64,000 nt of DNA from Gammaproteobacteria bacterium HGW-Gammaproteobacteria-1 (GCA_002840095.1 PGZL01000002.1:217872-281871); one strand, 5' to 3'; shown: positions 8,530 through 17,883, counted from the first letter of the stretch. Numbers and translations are program-made. Notes: generated by a model not told the origin, from the letters alone.

Positions 8530-9177
8530 ATGAACATCATCCTGATCGACGACCACCGCATCATACGCGAGGGCATACGCAGCCTGCTGGAGCAGCAGCC
8601 GGATATGTTCGTGATCGGGGAGGCGGACGACGGCCGGGAAGGGATCGCGCTGGTCAGGCAACTGCGACCGGATATCGTGGTGATGGACATCACCATGCCC
8701 AGGCTGAATGGCATTGACGCCACCCGGCACATCCTGGCCGAGAATAGGGCGCCCAAAGTGATCGCCCTGTCGATGCACGCCCACAGGCATCTGGTGCAGG
8801 GCATACTCCGCGAGGGTGCCTCAGGCTATCTGCTGAAGGAGTGTGCCTTTGATGAGCTGGTTCATGCCCTGCGGGTCGTGGTGGAGCGCGGGCAGATCTA
8901 CCTGAGTCCGGGTATAGCGAATGTCGTGGTACACGGCTTTTTGCACAAAGCCGACCGGGAGGACGCGACTGGCGGCGTACCGGCCCTGACGTCCAGGGAA
9001 CGGGAGATACTGCAGTTGGTCGTCGAGGGAAATAGCAACGATCAGGTGGGGCGGCTGCTGAACATGAGTGGGCGGACGGTGGAAAAACACCGGGCCCAGA
9101 TTATGGGCAAGCTGAAGGTCGATGGCCTGGTGGGGCTGGTGCGATACGCCATACGCGAGGGCCTGACGACCCCCTAG
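8530..9177 (+). CDS. NarL/LuxR-family response regulator
   Basis: Transcription factor of 215 residues. The receiver domain has the acidic pair D7/D8 (LIDDHR), phosphoacceptor D53 (VVMDITMPRLNG) and K103 (YLLKECA). The C-terminal LuxR-type helix-turn-helix is LTSREREILQLVVEGNSN, then MSGRTVEKHRAQIMGKL. A GGGGAGCG ribosome-binding site precedes the ATG. It should be phosphorylated by the kinase just upstream. Targets are unknown; autoregulation or control of the glycine operon would be speculative. Confidence 0.92.
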   Translation: MNIILIDDHRIIREGIRSLLEQQPDMFVIGEADDGREGIALVRQLRPDIVVMDITMPRLNGIDATRHILAENRAPKVIALSMHAHRHLVQGILREGASGYLLKECAFDELVHALRVVVERGQIYLSPGIANVVVHGFLHKADREDATGGVPALTSREREILQLVVEGNSNDQVGRLLNMSGRTVEKHRAQIMGKLKVDGLVGLVRYAIREGLTTP

Positions 9178-9332
9178 GGCGGCGGCGGCCGCTTTTTCCT
9201 CCACGACACTCCGGTCTGGTGCCGTTTAAAACCAATGGCTTAGAGTAGTTTTGAGGGCGCGCCCGGCACCGGCAGCGCGCCTCCTCTCGCCTTCAATCCC
9301 GGTTCCGGGTTATAGTTCCGCACCGACCCTGG

Positions 9333-9492
9333 AACCGTGGGAGAGAGCAGGCACCAGGCCTGCCGCCGAAGGCGCAAACCGCCCGGATACTCGCTCAGGC
9401 AAAAGGACCGCGATACTCCGGTCGGCTCTGGAGAGAGACTGCATGACAGTCCACCGAAGGGGTCAAGCTCTCAGGTGCAAAGGACAGAGGGG
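9333..9492 (+). promoter_or_regulatory. Tandem glycine riboswitch
   Basis: Two consecutive aptamers. The first (about 9333-9411) has GGGAGAG, CGCCGAAGGCGCAA and CTCAGGCAAAAGGACCG. The second (about 9412-9492) has GGAGAGAGACTGC, CACCGAAGGGGTCAAGC and CTCTCAGGTGCAAAGGACAG. The CCGAAGG...CTCAGGCAAAAGGAC pattern is diagnostic of glycine riboswitches, which usually raise expression of glycine cleavage genes when glycine binds. Downstream are a terminator hairpin and the lipA-gcvT-gcvH-gcvP genes, exactly the expected regulon. Confidence 0.95.
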
Positions 9493-9528
9493 CGACGCAA
9501 GGCTGGGGCCTTGCGTCGCCCCTTTTTT
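9489..9528 (+). terminator. Rho-independent terminator in the glycine riboswitch expression platform
   Basis: A perfect 14-bp stem (9489-9502 with 9509-9522), 6-nt loop and TTTTTT at 9523-9528. The 5' side of the stem overlaps the last bases of the second aptamer (AGAGGGG), so glycine binding can plausibly compete with terminator formation and allow read-through into lipA-gcv. Confidence 0.9.
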
Positions 9529-9558
9529 CGTTTCCGGGCGGCACGAACGGCAAAGACC

Positions 9559-9627
9559 TGCCGCAGAGGCGCGGAGACGCCGAGGTGATGGAGTGATTGG
9601 TCTCTGTGCCTCCGCGTCTCTGCGACG
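9559..9627. repeat. Octamer hairpin element, CGCAGAGA family, copy 1
   Basis: Left arm 9559-9586 (CGCAGAGG, CGCGGAGA, CGCCGAGG units) and right arm 9600-9627 (CTCTGTGCCTCCGCG onward) are reverse complements with 13 bp between them. It lies between the riboswitch terminator and lipA. The apparent upstream extension of the lipA reading frame is translated repeat. Confidence 0.82.
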
Positions 9628-9659
9628 AGTGTTGGAAGTTACCGGTAACCTGGATATCC

Positions 9660-10550
9660 ATGAATCGCAGCAGCACCGTCATTCCCGTGTTCGACCACTC
9701 GGCGCAGCCCAACGTCGGGCGCATGCCGGCGTGGGTGCGCCAGTCGCTGGCGGAGGGGGATTACGCGGCCACCGCGCAGCGCCTGCACGGCAACGCCCTG
9801 CACACGGTGTGCGAGGAGGCGCGCTGCCCCAACCGCGGCGAGTGCTGGAGCCGCGGCACCGCCAGCATCATGCTGCTGGGCGATACCTGCACCCGGGCCT
9901 GCGGCTTTTGCGCGGTGAAGACCGGCCGCCCCGGCACGGTCGACCTGGAGGAGCCGCGCCGGGTGGCCGAGGCGGTGGCGCAGATGGGGCTGGATTACGT
10001 GGTGCTCACCTCGGTGAACCGCGACGAGCTGCCCGACGGCGGCGCCGGCATCTTCGCCGCCACCCTGCGCGAACTGCGGGCGCGGCGCCCGTCCATGGGC
10101 CTGGAGGTGTTGACGCCGGACTTCCGCGGCTGCCAGGAACAGGCCGTGGAGGCCCTGTGCGCCGCGGCCCCGGCCTTCGTCTGGGGCCACAACGTGGAGA
10201 CGGTGCCGTCGCTCTACCGCAGCGTGCGCAAGGGCGCCAAATACGAACGGACGCTGCGCCTGCTGGAACTGGCGGCGGCGCGTCCCGGCGTCGAGGCCAA
10301 GTCGGCCCTGATGCTGGGGTTGGGCGAGGCCTTCGACGAGGTGGTGGCGGTGATGCGCGACCTGCGCAGCGCCGGCGTGGCGCGGCTGGCCCTGGGCCAA
10401 TACCTGCGCCCCACCCGCCAGCACCTGCCGGTGAAGGAATACGTCCACCCGGACACCTTCGCCGCCTACGCCCGCGAGGCGCAGGCGCTGGGCTTTGCCT
10501 GGGTGAAGTCCGGCCCGCTGGTGCGCAGCTCCTATCACGCGGAAGAGTAG
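9660..10550 (+). CDS. lipA: Lipoyl synthase LipA
   Basis: Radical SAM enzyme that inserts two sulfurs into octanoyl groups bound to lipoyl-domain proteins such as GcvH. The auxiliary [4Fe-4S] cysteines C51, C56 and C62 (CEEARCPNRGEC) and the radical SAM cysteines C77, C81 and C84 (CTRACGFC) are present, as is the C-terminal RSSY motif. It is 296 residues. The ATG at 9660 is preferred because residues encoded further upstream are repeat-derived. As first gene behind the glycine riboswitch it would supply lipoate for GcvH. Confidence 0.94.
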   Translation: MNRSSTVIPVFDHSAQPNVGRMPAWVRQSLAEGDYAATAQRLHGNALHTVCEEARCPNRGECWSRGTASIMLLGDTCTRACGFCAVKTGRPGTVDLEEPRRVAEAVAQMGLDYVVLTSVNRDELPDGGAGIFAATLRELRARRPSMGLEVLTPDFRGCQEQAVEALCAAAPAFVWGHNVETVPSLYRSVRKGAKYERTLRLLELAAARPGVEAKSALMLGLGEAFDEVVAVMRDLRSAGVARLALGQYLRPTRQHLPVKEYVHPDTFAAYAREAQALGFAWVKSGPLVRSSYHAEE

Positions 10551-10560
10551 AAGCCAAGAC

Positions 10561-10636
10561 TCGTCGCAGAGCCGCGGAGACGCAGAGAGTTGGAAATTGA
10601 TCATAAACCTCTGTGTCTCTGCGCCTCTGCGACGGA
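10561..10636. repeat. Octamer hairpin element, CGCAGAGA family, copy 2
   Basis: Left arm 10561-10589 (GTCGCAGAGCCGCGGAGACG) and right arm 10609-10636 (CTCTGTGTCTCTGCGCCTCTG) are near-perfect reverse complements separated by about 19 bp. It occupies almost the whole lipA-gcvT gap and ends just before the gcvT ribosome-binding site. Confidence 0.82.
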
Positions 10637-10660
10637 TGTTTGTTAATCGGGAGAAGACGA

Positions 10661-11743
10661 TTGGGTAACAGAACGCCGTTGTACGAGGCCCATGTGGCAT
10701 TGGGCGCCAAGATTGTGGATTTTGCCGGCTGGGACATGCCGATCCACTACGGTTCGCAGATCGAGGAGCACCATCAGGTGCGGCGCGACGCGGGCATGTT
10801 CGACGTGTCGCATATGTGCGTGGTGGACCTGCGCGGCTCCCGGGCGGTGGATTTCCTGCGTTACCTGCTGGCCAACGACGTGGCGCGGCTGACGGTGCCG
10901 GGCAAGGCCATCTACAGCTGCATGCTGAACGAGCGCGGCGGGGTGATCGACGACCTGATCGTTTACTATATGGACCCGTCCTGGTACCGCATGGTGGTCA
11001 ATGCCGGCACCCGCAACAAGGACATCGCCTGGCTGCGGCGCCATGCGCCGTCCTTCGATGTCGAGGTGGACGTGCAGGAGGAGCTGGCGATGATCGCCGT
11101 GCAGGGCCCCAATGCCCGCGCCAAGGCGCAGGCCGCCCTGGGTGACCGCATCGGCGCCGCGCCGCAGCTGCCGCGTTTTGCCGCGGTGGAGGCGGGGCTG
11201 CTGTTCATTGCCCGCACCGGCTATACCGGCGAGGACGGCTACGAAATCATGGTGCCGGCCGATCAGGCGGAGGAATTGTGGAACGCCCTGTATGCACAGG
11301 ACGTGAAGCCCTGCGGCCTCGGTGCGCGCGACACGCTGCGCCTGGAGGCGGGCATGAATCTGTACGGCCAGGACATGGACGAGGACACCACGCCGCTGGT
11401 TTCCGGCCTGACCTGGACCGTGGCCTGGGAGCCGCTGGATCGCAGTTTCGTCGGCCGGCCGGTGCTGGAGCAGCAGCGCGGCGCCGGTGTGCCGATGCAG
11501 CTGATCGGCCTGGTGCTGGAAGACAAGGGCGTATTGCGCAGCCACCAGAAGGTCTACACCGCGCAGGGCGAGGGCGAAATCACCTCCGGCACCTTCTCGC
11601 CCAGCCTCGGCCGTTCCGTCGCCCTGGCGCGCGTGCCGGCGGGCAGCGTGAGCGAATGCGAGGTGGACATACGCGGCAAGCGGCTCAAGGCGCGGGTGGT
11701 CAAGCCGCCCTTCGTACGCAACGGCCAGTCGTGCATAGATTGA
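10661..11743 (+). CDS. gcvT: Glycine cleavage system T protein (aminomethyltransferase)
   Basis: Transfers the methylene group from aminomethyl-lipoyl GcvH to THF and releases ammonia. Seen: [20 protein letters not shown] at the N-terminus, [11 protein letters not shown], the [10 protein letters not shown] segment and [20 protein letters not shown]. The TTG at 10661 is chosen because GGGAGAAG lies 4-11 bp before it and the resulting 360 residues match the family. A GTG at 10613 is in frame but lies inside the repeat. Confidence 0.94.
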   Translation: MGNRTPLYEAHVALGAKIVDFAGWDMPIHYGSQIEEHHQVRRDAGMFDVSHMCVVDLRGSRAVDFLRYLLANDVARLTVPGKAIYSCMLNERGGVIDDLIVYYMDPSWYRMVVNAGTRNKDIAWLRRHAPSFDVEVDVQEELAMIAVQGPNARAKAQAALGDRIGAAPQLPRFAAVEAGLLFIARTGYTGEDGYEIMVPADQAEELWNALYAQDVKPCGLGARDTLRLEAGMNLYGQDMDEDTTPLVSGLTWTVAWEPLDRSFVGRPVLEQQRGAGVPMQLIGLVLEDKGVLRSHQKVYTAQGEGEITSGTFSPSLGRSVALARVPAGSVSECEVDIRGKRLKARVVKPPFVRNGQSCID

Positions 11744-11788
11744 TGGAATTCGCCCCTAGGCAAAAAACTTCGTTAAGGAGAAAAAACA

Positions 11789-12184
11789 ATGAGCAACGTA
11801 CCGGCAGAACTGAAATACACCAAGACTCATGAGTGGGTGCGCGCCGAGAGCGACGGCACCGTGACCGTGGGCATCACCGAGCATGCCCAGGAGCTGCTGG
11901 GCGACATGGTCTTCGTGGAGCTGCCCGAAGTGGGCCGCACCCTGAAGAGCGATCAGGATTGCGCCGTGGTCGAGTCGGTGAAGGCCGCCTCCGACGTGTA
12001 CGCGCCCATCGCCGGTGAGGTGATCGGCGGCAACGATGCGCTGGCCGACAGCCCCGAGCTGGTCAACAAGGACTCCTACGGCGACGGCTGGCTGTTCAAG
12101 ATGAAGCCGGCCAATGCCGCCGACCTGAACGGCCTGCTCGATGCCGCCGCCTATGCCGCAGTGGTGGCGGAAGAAAGCCACTAA
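11789..12184 (+). CDS. gcvH: Glycine cleavage system H protein
   Basis: Lipoyl carrier that shuttles the aminomethyl group between GcvP, GcvT and the L protein. The 131-residue protein has the N-terminal YTKTHEWV motif and the lipoylated K65 in [15 protein letters not shown] strong AAGGAG lies before the ATG. It is 45 bp after gcvT. Confidence 0.97.
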   Translation: MSNVPAELKYTKTHEWVRAESDGTVTVGITEHAQELLGDMVFVELPEVGRTLKSDQDCAVVESVKAASDVYAPIAGEVIGGNDALADSPELVNKDSYGDGWLFKMKPANAADLNGLLDAAAYAAVVAEESH

Positions 12185-12192
12185 TCAAAAAC

Positions 12193-12366
12193 CGCCGCAG
12201 AGACGCAGAGACGCAAAGACGCTGAGAAAAGATGGGGTCCGCAAATAAACGCAAATGGACGCGAATAAATGCCATGGTGAGCACGCGCACCTATTTGCGT
12301 TTTTCGCGTTCATTCGCGGATTCCTTTCTGGTTCTTTTCTCCGCGCCTCCGCGTCTCTGCGGCAGA
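12193..12366. repeat. Nested hairpin: CGCAGAGA-family element enclosing a 10-bp-unit element
   Basis: Outer arms 12193-12228 (CGCAGAGA, CGCAGAGA, CGCAAAGA, CGCTGAGA) and 12334-12366 are reverse complements with 8-bp units. Inside them, 12237-12271 (CGCAAATAAA, CGCAAATGGA, CGCGAATAAA) and 12291-12324 form a second pair of complementary arms with a 10-bp period. The whole fills the gcvH-gcvPA gap. One element appears to have arisen or inserted within the other. Confidence 0.82.
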
Positions 12367-12382
12367 TGTTAAGGGTGTGTAT

Positions 12383-13792
12383 ATGCCGTTCATTCCGCAT
12401 ACCGAAGATGATGTGAAGGCCATGCTGGCGGCCGTCGGTGCCGACAGCATCGAGGCGCTGTTCGACGAGATTCCCGCGGCGCTGCGCGCCAGAGGGCTCG
12501 AGGGCGTGCCGCCCGGCATGAACGAAATGGCGGTGACGCGGCTGATGCATCAGCGCGCGGCGCAGGACGGCATGCCGCTGTGCTTCATCGGCGCCGGCGC
12601 CTACGACCATCACATCCCCGCCGCGGTATGGGAGATCGCCGGTCGCGGCGAGTTCTACTCCGCCTATACGCCCTACCAGGCGGAGGCGAGCCAGGGCACG
12701 CTGCAGCTGCTGTACGAATACCAGAGCATGATGTCCAGCCTCACCGGCATGGACGTATCCAATGCCTCGCTCTACGACGGGGCCTCGGCGCTGGCCGAAG
12801 CGGTGCTGATGGCGGTGCGTGCCAACCGCAAGTCCAAGAGCCGCCGCATCCTGATGCCCGCCACCGTGCATCCGCTCTACCGCAAGGTGGTGCAGACCAT
12901 CGTGCGCAACCAGGGCATCGAGCTGGTGGAGCTGGATTACTCGGGCAGCGGCAACATCGAGCCGGAGTATCTCAAGCGCTATGCCGGCGAGGAGTTTGCC
13001 GCGCTGGTGATCCCGCAGCCCAATTTCTTCGGCGTGCTGGAAGAGGTGGATGCGCTGACCGACTGGGCCCACGACAACAACGCCCTGGCCATCGGCCTGG
13101 TGAATCCCACCGTGATGGCGGTATTGACGCCGCCGGGACAGTGGGGCCGCAACGGTGCCGACATCGCCGTGGGCGAAGGCCAGCCGCTGGGCGCGCCGCT
13201 GTCTTCCGGCGGGCCGTATTTCGGCTTCATCACCTGCAAGCAGGAACACGTGCGGCAGATGCCGGGCCGCATCGTCGGCCGCACCGTCGACCTCGACGGC
13301 CGCGAGGGTTTCACCCTGACCCTGCAGGCGCGCGAGCAGCACATCCGCCGCGCCAAGGCCACCTCCAACATCTGTTCCAATCAGGGACTGATGGTCACCG
13401 CCGCCACCATCTACATGGCGCTGGTCGGCGCCGAAGGACTGGCGCGGGTGGCCCATGCCTGCCATGCCAATACCCGCGCCCTGGTGGAGCGGCTGACCCA
13501 CATCGAGTGCGTCGAGCAGGTGTTTTCCTCGCCCTATTTCCACGAGGTGGTGCTGCGCATCAACCAGCCCGCCGGCGAAGTGCTGCGCGCACTGGCGGTG
13601 CAGGACATCCTCGGCGGCTACGATCTTTCCGCCGATTATCCCGAGCTGGGCAACGCGATCCTGGTGTGCGCCACCGAGACCCGCAGCGAGGCGGACATCG
13701 AACGCTACGCCCAGCATCTGGAGCGCATCCTGTCGCGGCGCAAGGACGGCCCGATATGCAGCCGCCTGGTGCCCAAGGAAGGCACCATCTGA
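12383..13792 (+). CDS. gcvPA: Glycine dehydrogenase (decarboxylating) subunit 1
   Basis: N-terminal half of the two-subunit P protein, which decarboxylates glycine with PLP bound in subunit 2. The 469-residue protein begins [18 protein letters not shown] and contains [20 protein letters not shown] and [19 protein letters not shown], characteristic of GcvPA. The ATG at 12383 has AAGGG upstream; an in-frame GTG at 12377 is possible. Partner gcvPB lies after tpx. Confidence 0.94.
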   Translation: MPFIPHTEDDVKAMLAAVGADSIEALFDEIPAALRARGLEGVPPGMNEMAVTRLMHQRAAQDGMPLCFIGAGAYDHHIPAAVWEIAGRGEFYSAYTPYQAEASQGTLQLLYEYQSMMSSLTGMDVSNASLYDGASALAEAVLMAVRANRKSKSRRILMPATVHPLYRKVVQTIVRNQGIELVELDYSGSGNIEPEYLKRYAGEEFAALVIPQPNFFGVLEEVDALTDWAHDNNALAIGLVNPTVMAVLTPPGQWGRNGADIAVGEGQPLGAPLSSGGPYFGFITCKQEHVRQMPGRIVGRTVDLDGREGFTLTLQAREQHIRRAKATSNICSNQGLMVTAATIYMALVGAEGLARVAHACHANTRALVERLTHIECVEQVFSSPYFHEVVLRINQPAGEVLRALAVQDILGGYDLSADYPELGNAILVCATETRSEADIERYAQHLERILSRRKDGPICSRLVPKEGTI

Positions 13793-13844
13793 TTCCAGGG
13801 CTACACTTCAAGGCTCCACACGACACGGATACGAGGTGAAAAAA

Positions 13845-14348
13845 ATGGCGACCATCACCCTGCATGGCAACACCATCCACACCAGCGGCGAGCTGCCCGC
13901 GGTTGGTGCCCAGGCGCCGGCCTTCAAACTCACCGGCGGCGATTTGGCCGACGTCTCCCTGGCCGATTTCAAGGGCAGGAAGAAGCTGCTCAACATCGTG
14001 CCCAGCCTGGATACCGGCGTCTGCGCCACCTCCACCCGCAAGTTCAACGATGCGGCGAAGAAGCTGGGTGACAAGGTGGTGGTGCTGATCGTGTCCGCCG
14101 ATCTGCCCTTCGCCCAGTCGCGCTTCTGCACCGGCGAACATCTGGACAACGTCATCAGCCTGTCGATGATGCGCGACAAGAATTTCGCCAAGGATTACGG
14201 CGTGCTGATCCAGGACGGCCCGCTGGCCGGCATCTGTGCCCGTGCCGTGGTAGTGCTGGATGAAAACGACAAGGTGCTGTACACGCAGCAGGTGCCCGAA
14301 ATCGGCGAAGAACCCGATTACGATAAGGCCCTCGCGGCCCTCCGCTAA
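13845..14348 (+). CDS. tpx: Thiol peroxidase Tpx (atypical 2-Cys peroxiredoxin)
   Basis: Reduces peroxides with electrons from thioredoxin. Peroxidatic C60 is in [14 protein letters not shown] and resolving C95 in QSRFCTGEH; the 167-residue length is normal. The ATG at 13845 with GAGGTG upstream is preferred to an in-frame GTG at 13836. It lies between gcvPA and gcvPB in the same orientation with gaps of 52 and 26 bp, so it should be cotranscribed with the glycine cleavage genes. Confidence 0.93.
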   Translation: MATITLHGNTIHTSGELPAVGAQAPAFKLTGGDLADVSLADFKGRKKLLNIVPSLDTGVCATSTRKFNDAAKKLGDKVVVLIVSADLPFAQSRFCTGEHLDNVISLSMMRDKNFAKDYGVLIQDGPLAGICARAVVVLDENDKVLYTQQVPEIGEEPDYDKALAALR

Positions 14349-14374
14349 CCGAAACCTACTGAAGCGACTAGCGT

Positions 14375-15826
14375 ATGCTGATCTTCGAACACTCCCGCAG
14401 CGGCCGCGTCAACGCGGCGCAGAATCCCGGTGCGCAGCCGGCCTATGACGGCATTCCCGACCGTTTCCGCCGCAAGGACCGGCCGCAACTGCCGGAGGTG
14501 TCCGAACTGGAGGCGGTGCGCCATTACACCCGCCTGTCGCAGAAGAACTTTTCCATCGACACCCAGTTCTATCCGCTCGGCTCCTGCACCATGAAGTACA
14601 ACCCGCGCGGCTGCAACACGCTGGCGATGCTGCCCGGCCTGGTGGGACGGCATCCGCAGGCGCCCACCGCCACCCACGGCCAGGGCGTGCTGGCCTGCCT
14701 GTACGACCTGCAGGAGATCCTCAAGGACGTCACCGGCATGAAGGGCTGTTCGCTGACGCCGGCGGCCGGCGCCCAGGGCGAGTTCGCCGGCGTGGCGATG
14801 ATCCGCGCCTATCACGATGCGCGCGGCGACAGCGCCCGCACCGAGATCCTGGTGCCGGACGCGGCCCACGGCACCAATCCGGCGACGGCGGTGATGTGCG
14901 GCTACGAGGCGCGCGAGATCCCCACCGACGACAACGGCGACGTGGACATGGATGCGCTGAAGGCCGCGGTCGGGCCGCACACCGCCGGCATCATGCTCAC
15001 CAATCCCTCCACCCTCGGCGTGTTCGAGCGGCGCATCAAGGAGATCGCCCAGATCGTCCACGACGCCGGCGGCCTGCTGTATTACGACGGCGCCAACCTC
15101 AATGCCATCCTGGGCAAGGTGAAGCCGGGCGACATGGGTTTCGACGTGGTGCACCTCAACCTGCACAAGACCTTCTCCACGCCCCACGGCGGCGGCGGTC
15201 CCGGCGCCGGCCCGGTGGTGGTGGGCCAGCGCCTGCTGCCCTTCCTGCCCATCCCCATGGTGGGTTACGACGGCCACAGCTACCGCTGGCTGGAGGAAAA
15301 GGACTGCCCGCAATCCATCGGCCGCCTGTCGGCCCATTCCGGCAACACCGGCATCTTGCTGCGCGCCTACATCTATGCCCGCATGATCGGCCGCGAGGGC
15401 ATGGAGCGCGTGGCCGACTACGCCACCCTCAACGCCAATTACCTCATGGCCCGCCTCAAGGCCGTCGGCTTCGAGCCGGCCTTCCCCGAGCGCCGCGCCA
15501 CCCATGAGTTCATCATCACCCTGAAGAAGGAAGCCAAGGAGTGGGGCACCACCGCACGCGATTTCGCCAAGCGCCTGCTCGACTACGGTTTCCACGCGCC
15601 CACCACCTACTTCCCGCTGCTGGTGCCCGAGTGCCTGCTCATCGAGCCCACCGAGACCGAGAGCAAGGAGACGCTGGATGCCTTCGTGGACGTGCTGGCG
15701 AAGATCCGCGAGGAGGCGCAGCAGACGCCGGACGTGGTCACCGGCGCACCGCACACCCTGCCGGTGAAGCGCCTCGACGACGTCAAGGCGGCACGCGAGC
15801 TGGATTTGGCCTGGAAAAAGGGATAA
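14375..15826 (+). CDS. gcvPB: Glycine dehydrogenase (decarboxylating) subunit 2
   Basis: PLP-binding half of the split P protein. Of its 483 residues, K265 in [18 protein letters not shown] is the expected Schiff-base lysine. [24 protein letters not shown] and the AGAQGEFAG segment are family signatures. It ends 15 bp before dgkA. Confidence 0.95.
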   Translation: MLIFEHSRSGRVNAAQNPGAQPAYDGIPDRFRRKDRPQLPEVSELEAVRHYTRLSQKNFSIDTQFYPLGSCTMKYNPRGCNTLAMLPGLVGRHPQAPTATHGQGVLACLYDLQEILKDVTGMKGCSLTPAAGAQGEFAGVAMIRAYHDARGDSARTEILVPDAAHGTNPATAVMCGYEAREIPTDDNGDVDMDALKAAVGPHTAGIMLTNPSTLGVFERRIKEIAQIVHDAGGLLYYDGANLNAILGKVKPGDMGFDVVHLNLHKTFSTPHGGGGPGAGPVVVGQRLLPFLPIPMVGYDGHSYRWLEEKDCPQSIGRLSAHSGNTGILLRAYIYARMIGREGMERVADYATLNANYLMARLKAVGFEPAFPERRATHEFIITLKKEAKEWGTTARDFAKRLLDYGFHAPTTYFPLLVPECLLIEPTETESKETLDAFVDVLAKIREEAQQTPDVVTGAPHTLPVKRLDDVKAARELDLAWKKG

Positions 15827-15841
15827 GGCAGAGCGCACGCG

Positions 15842-16219
15842 ATGGCACAGATCAACAAGCCCGATCACAAGGGTCTGAATCACGTCTTCAAGGCCTTCGG
15901 GTACTCGATGCAGGGACTGAAGGCCGCCTGGCAGTTCGAGGAGGCCTTCCGCCTGGAGCTGTTCGCCATGGTGGTGATGCTGCCCGCCGCGCTGTGGCTG
16001 GGCGGCAACGGCATCGAACGCGCCCTGCTGGTGGGCAGCCTGCTGCTGGTGCTGATCATCGAGCTGATCAACTCGGCGGTGGAGGCCGTGGTCGATCGCG
16101 TCGGCGTCGAGCACCACACCCTGGCCGGCCGCGCCAAGGACATCGGCTCCGCCGCGGTGTTCATGGCCCTGCTGAACGTGGCCGTGGTATGGGCCTGCGT
16201 ACTGTGGGAACGTCTCTGA
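15842..16219 (+). CDS. dgkA: Diacylglycerol kinase DgkA
   Basis: Small integral membrane enzyme that phosphorylates diacylglycerol to phosphatidate. The 125 residues contain the signature LIIELINSAVEAVVDR, the FRLELFAM motif and three predicted TM helices (about 38-55, 62-80, 103-122). It is the last gene of the glycine cleavage unit, followed by a strong terminator; no functional link to glycine is obvious. Confidence 0.94.
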   Translation: MAQINKPDHKGLNHVFKAFGYSMQGLKAAWQFEEAFRLELFAMVVMLPAALWLGGNGIERALLVGSLLLVLIIELINSAVEAVVDRVGVEHHTLAGRAKDIGSAAVFMALLNVAVVWACVLWERL

Positions 16220-16242
16220 ATTCAATCCAACACAATGTTTTT

Positions 16243-16276
16243 CAACAAAAAAGGGCCGCGAGGCCCTTTTTTGTTG
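16243..16276. terminator. Rho-independent terminator after dgkA
   Basis: A 15-bp perfect stem CAACAAAAAAGGGCC / GGCCCTTTTTTGTTG with GCGA loop and T-run within the 3' arm. It ends the riboswitch-gcv-dgkA transcript. Confidence 0.9.
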
Positions 16277-16343
16277 CCTACGTCCTACTGGGGTGAAGAA
16301 CCTCCTTGCCCCCGCGCAGGTCTGGCCTAGGCTTACGCACATG

Positions 16344-16361
16344 TTGGGAAAATATTCCCAA
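16344..16361. promoter_or_regulatory. Inverted repeat upstream of the DUF5666-like lipoprotein gene
   Basis: TTGGGAA-AATA-TTCCCAA, 7-bp perfect arms with a 4-bp centre, 67 bp before the ATG. It is a good operator candidate. A second imperfect dyad (CCGACGTGACACC / GGTGTCCGTCGG) follows at about 16371-16400. The binding protein is unknown; the HTH-like protein two genes on is one candidate. Confidence 0.4.
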
Positions 16362-16427
16362 TTACAGCGACCCGACGTGACACCTGGTGTCCGTCGGGGC
16401 AGGGGCACATGAAGGGAGGACGGGACC

Positions 16428-17822
16428 ATGAAGCGGACACATGTGGCGATGGCGGTGTTGGCCGCCTGCAGCGTTTGGGGCCTGCTGGCCTGCTCCGGCG
16501 GCGGCAGCAGCGCCACCCCGGCGGGTATGACGATCAGCGGGGTAATCACCGGTTTCGGCAGCGTTTACGTGAACGGCATCGAGTACGACACCGCAGGCGC
16601 CAGTGTGTATATGGATGACGTGCCGGGCGATGAGCTGCAGTTGCAGCCCGGGATGCTGGTCACCCTGCACGGCAGCAATAGCGCCGACGGTGTGACGGGA
16701 ACGGCCGACAGCATCACCTATGCCGACGTGGTGGAAGGCGTGGTGCTGGCCGTCAGTCTGAGCAACGGGAGCGGTACGCTCAACGTGATGGGGCAGGCCG
16801 TGCAGGTAAATGAGCTGACCCTGTTCGAGAGCGATGTTCCGGGGATCACGCTGGATACGATACCGCTGAACTGCATTGCCGAGATCAGCGGCTATACCGA
16901 CGGCGGCGGCACGATTTACGCGTCGCGCATCGAAATCAAGCAGGCCGGCCTGCTGCCCGGCGACGTCCTGGAGGTCAAGGGGACGGTGGCCGGCCTGAAT
17001 GCCGTCACCTTCCGCATCGGCAATCTGATCGTGGACTACAGCGGCGCCGCACGGGTGCCGGGCAACCTGGCCGATGGCCTGTACGTCGAAGTCAAAGGCG
17101 ATGCAGCGCCCACCGACAACGGCGACGGCACCCATACCTTTGCCGCCACCGACGTGGAGATGGAGGACGACGGCGATATCGGAATCGGCGGCTCCGAGGG
17201 CGATGACCTGCAGATGCAGGGCGTGGTGATGGCCATAGACGTTCCAGCCGGCACCATCGGGGTGAACGGCCAGTTGATGGACGTGCGCGCCGATGCCATG
17301 CGCGACGGTCTGACGCTGGCCGACCTCACGGTCGGAACTTTCATCCGCCTGGAGGCGGAGTTCACCGGCGCCCAGTGGCTGGTGAAGGAGATCGAGGTGG
17401 GGCGCAGCAGCGACGTGGAGATCAAATCCATCATCGAGGCGGTGGACCTGACCGCAGGCACCATCACCGTCATGGGCCGGGATATCGTCATCGGCGCCGG
17501 CACCCTGTTAAACGACAACGTCAGCGTCGCGCCGGAGCATTATTTCGATATCACGGATCTGCAGATCGGCGATCGGGTGGAAGCGGAGGTGGCCATCGGC
17601 GGCGCCGGCCAGTGGGAGGCCATCAAGCTGACCCGGGAGGATCCGGGCGCCGGTGTGGTGCTGGAGGCCAAGGTCACGTCGGAGATGCCGGTGCAGGTGG
17701 CGGGCATCGACGTCGCCGGGCTCGCCGGTCTGGGCATAACGCCCGCCCTGGACATGACGCTGGAAATCAGCGGCACCTGGGACGGCAGCACGTTCACGGC
17801 GAGCGCCGCGACCGTGTACTGA
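16428..17822 (+). CDS. DUF5666-like lipoprotein
   Basis: Secreted lipoprotein of 464 residues with signal peptide and lipobox GLLAC (C22). The mature part is a chain of ~70-residue beta-rich repeats of the type ISGVITGFGSVYVNGIEYDT, repeating phrases such as GTITVMGRDIV and TIGVNGQLMDV, as in DUF5666 proteins. No catalytic motif is visible. It has the same VNGxEYDT opening as the lipoprotein at 18701, so the two are paralogues. Function unknown; assignment to DUF5666 is from recall of the repeat phrases. Confidence 0.75.
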   Translation: MKRTHVAMAVLAACSVWGLLACSGGGSSATPAGMTISGVITGFGSVYVNGIEYDTAGASVYMDDVPGDELQLQPGMLVTLHGSNSADGVTGTADSITYADVVEGVVLAVSLSNGSGTLNVMGQAVQVNELTLFESDVPGITLDTIPLNCIAEISGYTDGGGTIYASRIEIKQAGLLPGDVLEVKGTVAGLNAVTFRIGNLIVDYSGAARVPGNLADGLYVEVKGDAAPTDNGDGTHTFAATDVEMEDDGDIGIGGSEGDDLQMQGVVMAIDVPAGTIGVNGQLMDVRADAMRDGLTLADLTVGTFIRLEAEFTGAQWLVKEIEVGRSSDVEIKSIIEAVDLTAGTITVMGRDIVIGAGTLLNDNVSVAPEHYFDITDLQIGDRVEAEVAIGGAGQWEAIKLTREDPGAGVVLEAKVTSEMPVQVAGIDVAGLAGLGITPALDMTLEISGTWDGSTFTASAATVY

Positions 17823-17883
17823 GTGCGGGGGGGCGGCTCGACGGCGAGCCGCCCGTTTCCCTGACGTGATGTAACATGACGCG

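Noticed and set aside
9560-9627. Extended N-terminus of LipA from the in-frame start at 9597
   Set aside because: The extra residues are translated repeat arm, and the family N-terminus fits the ATG at 9660.
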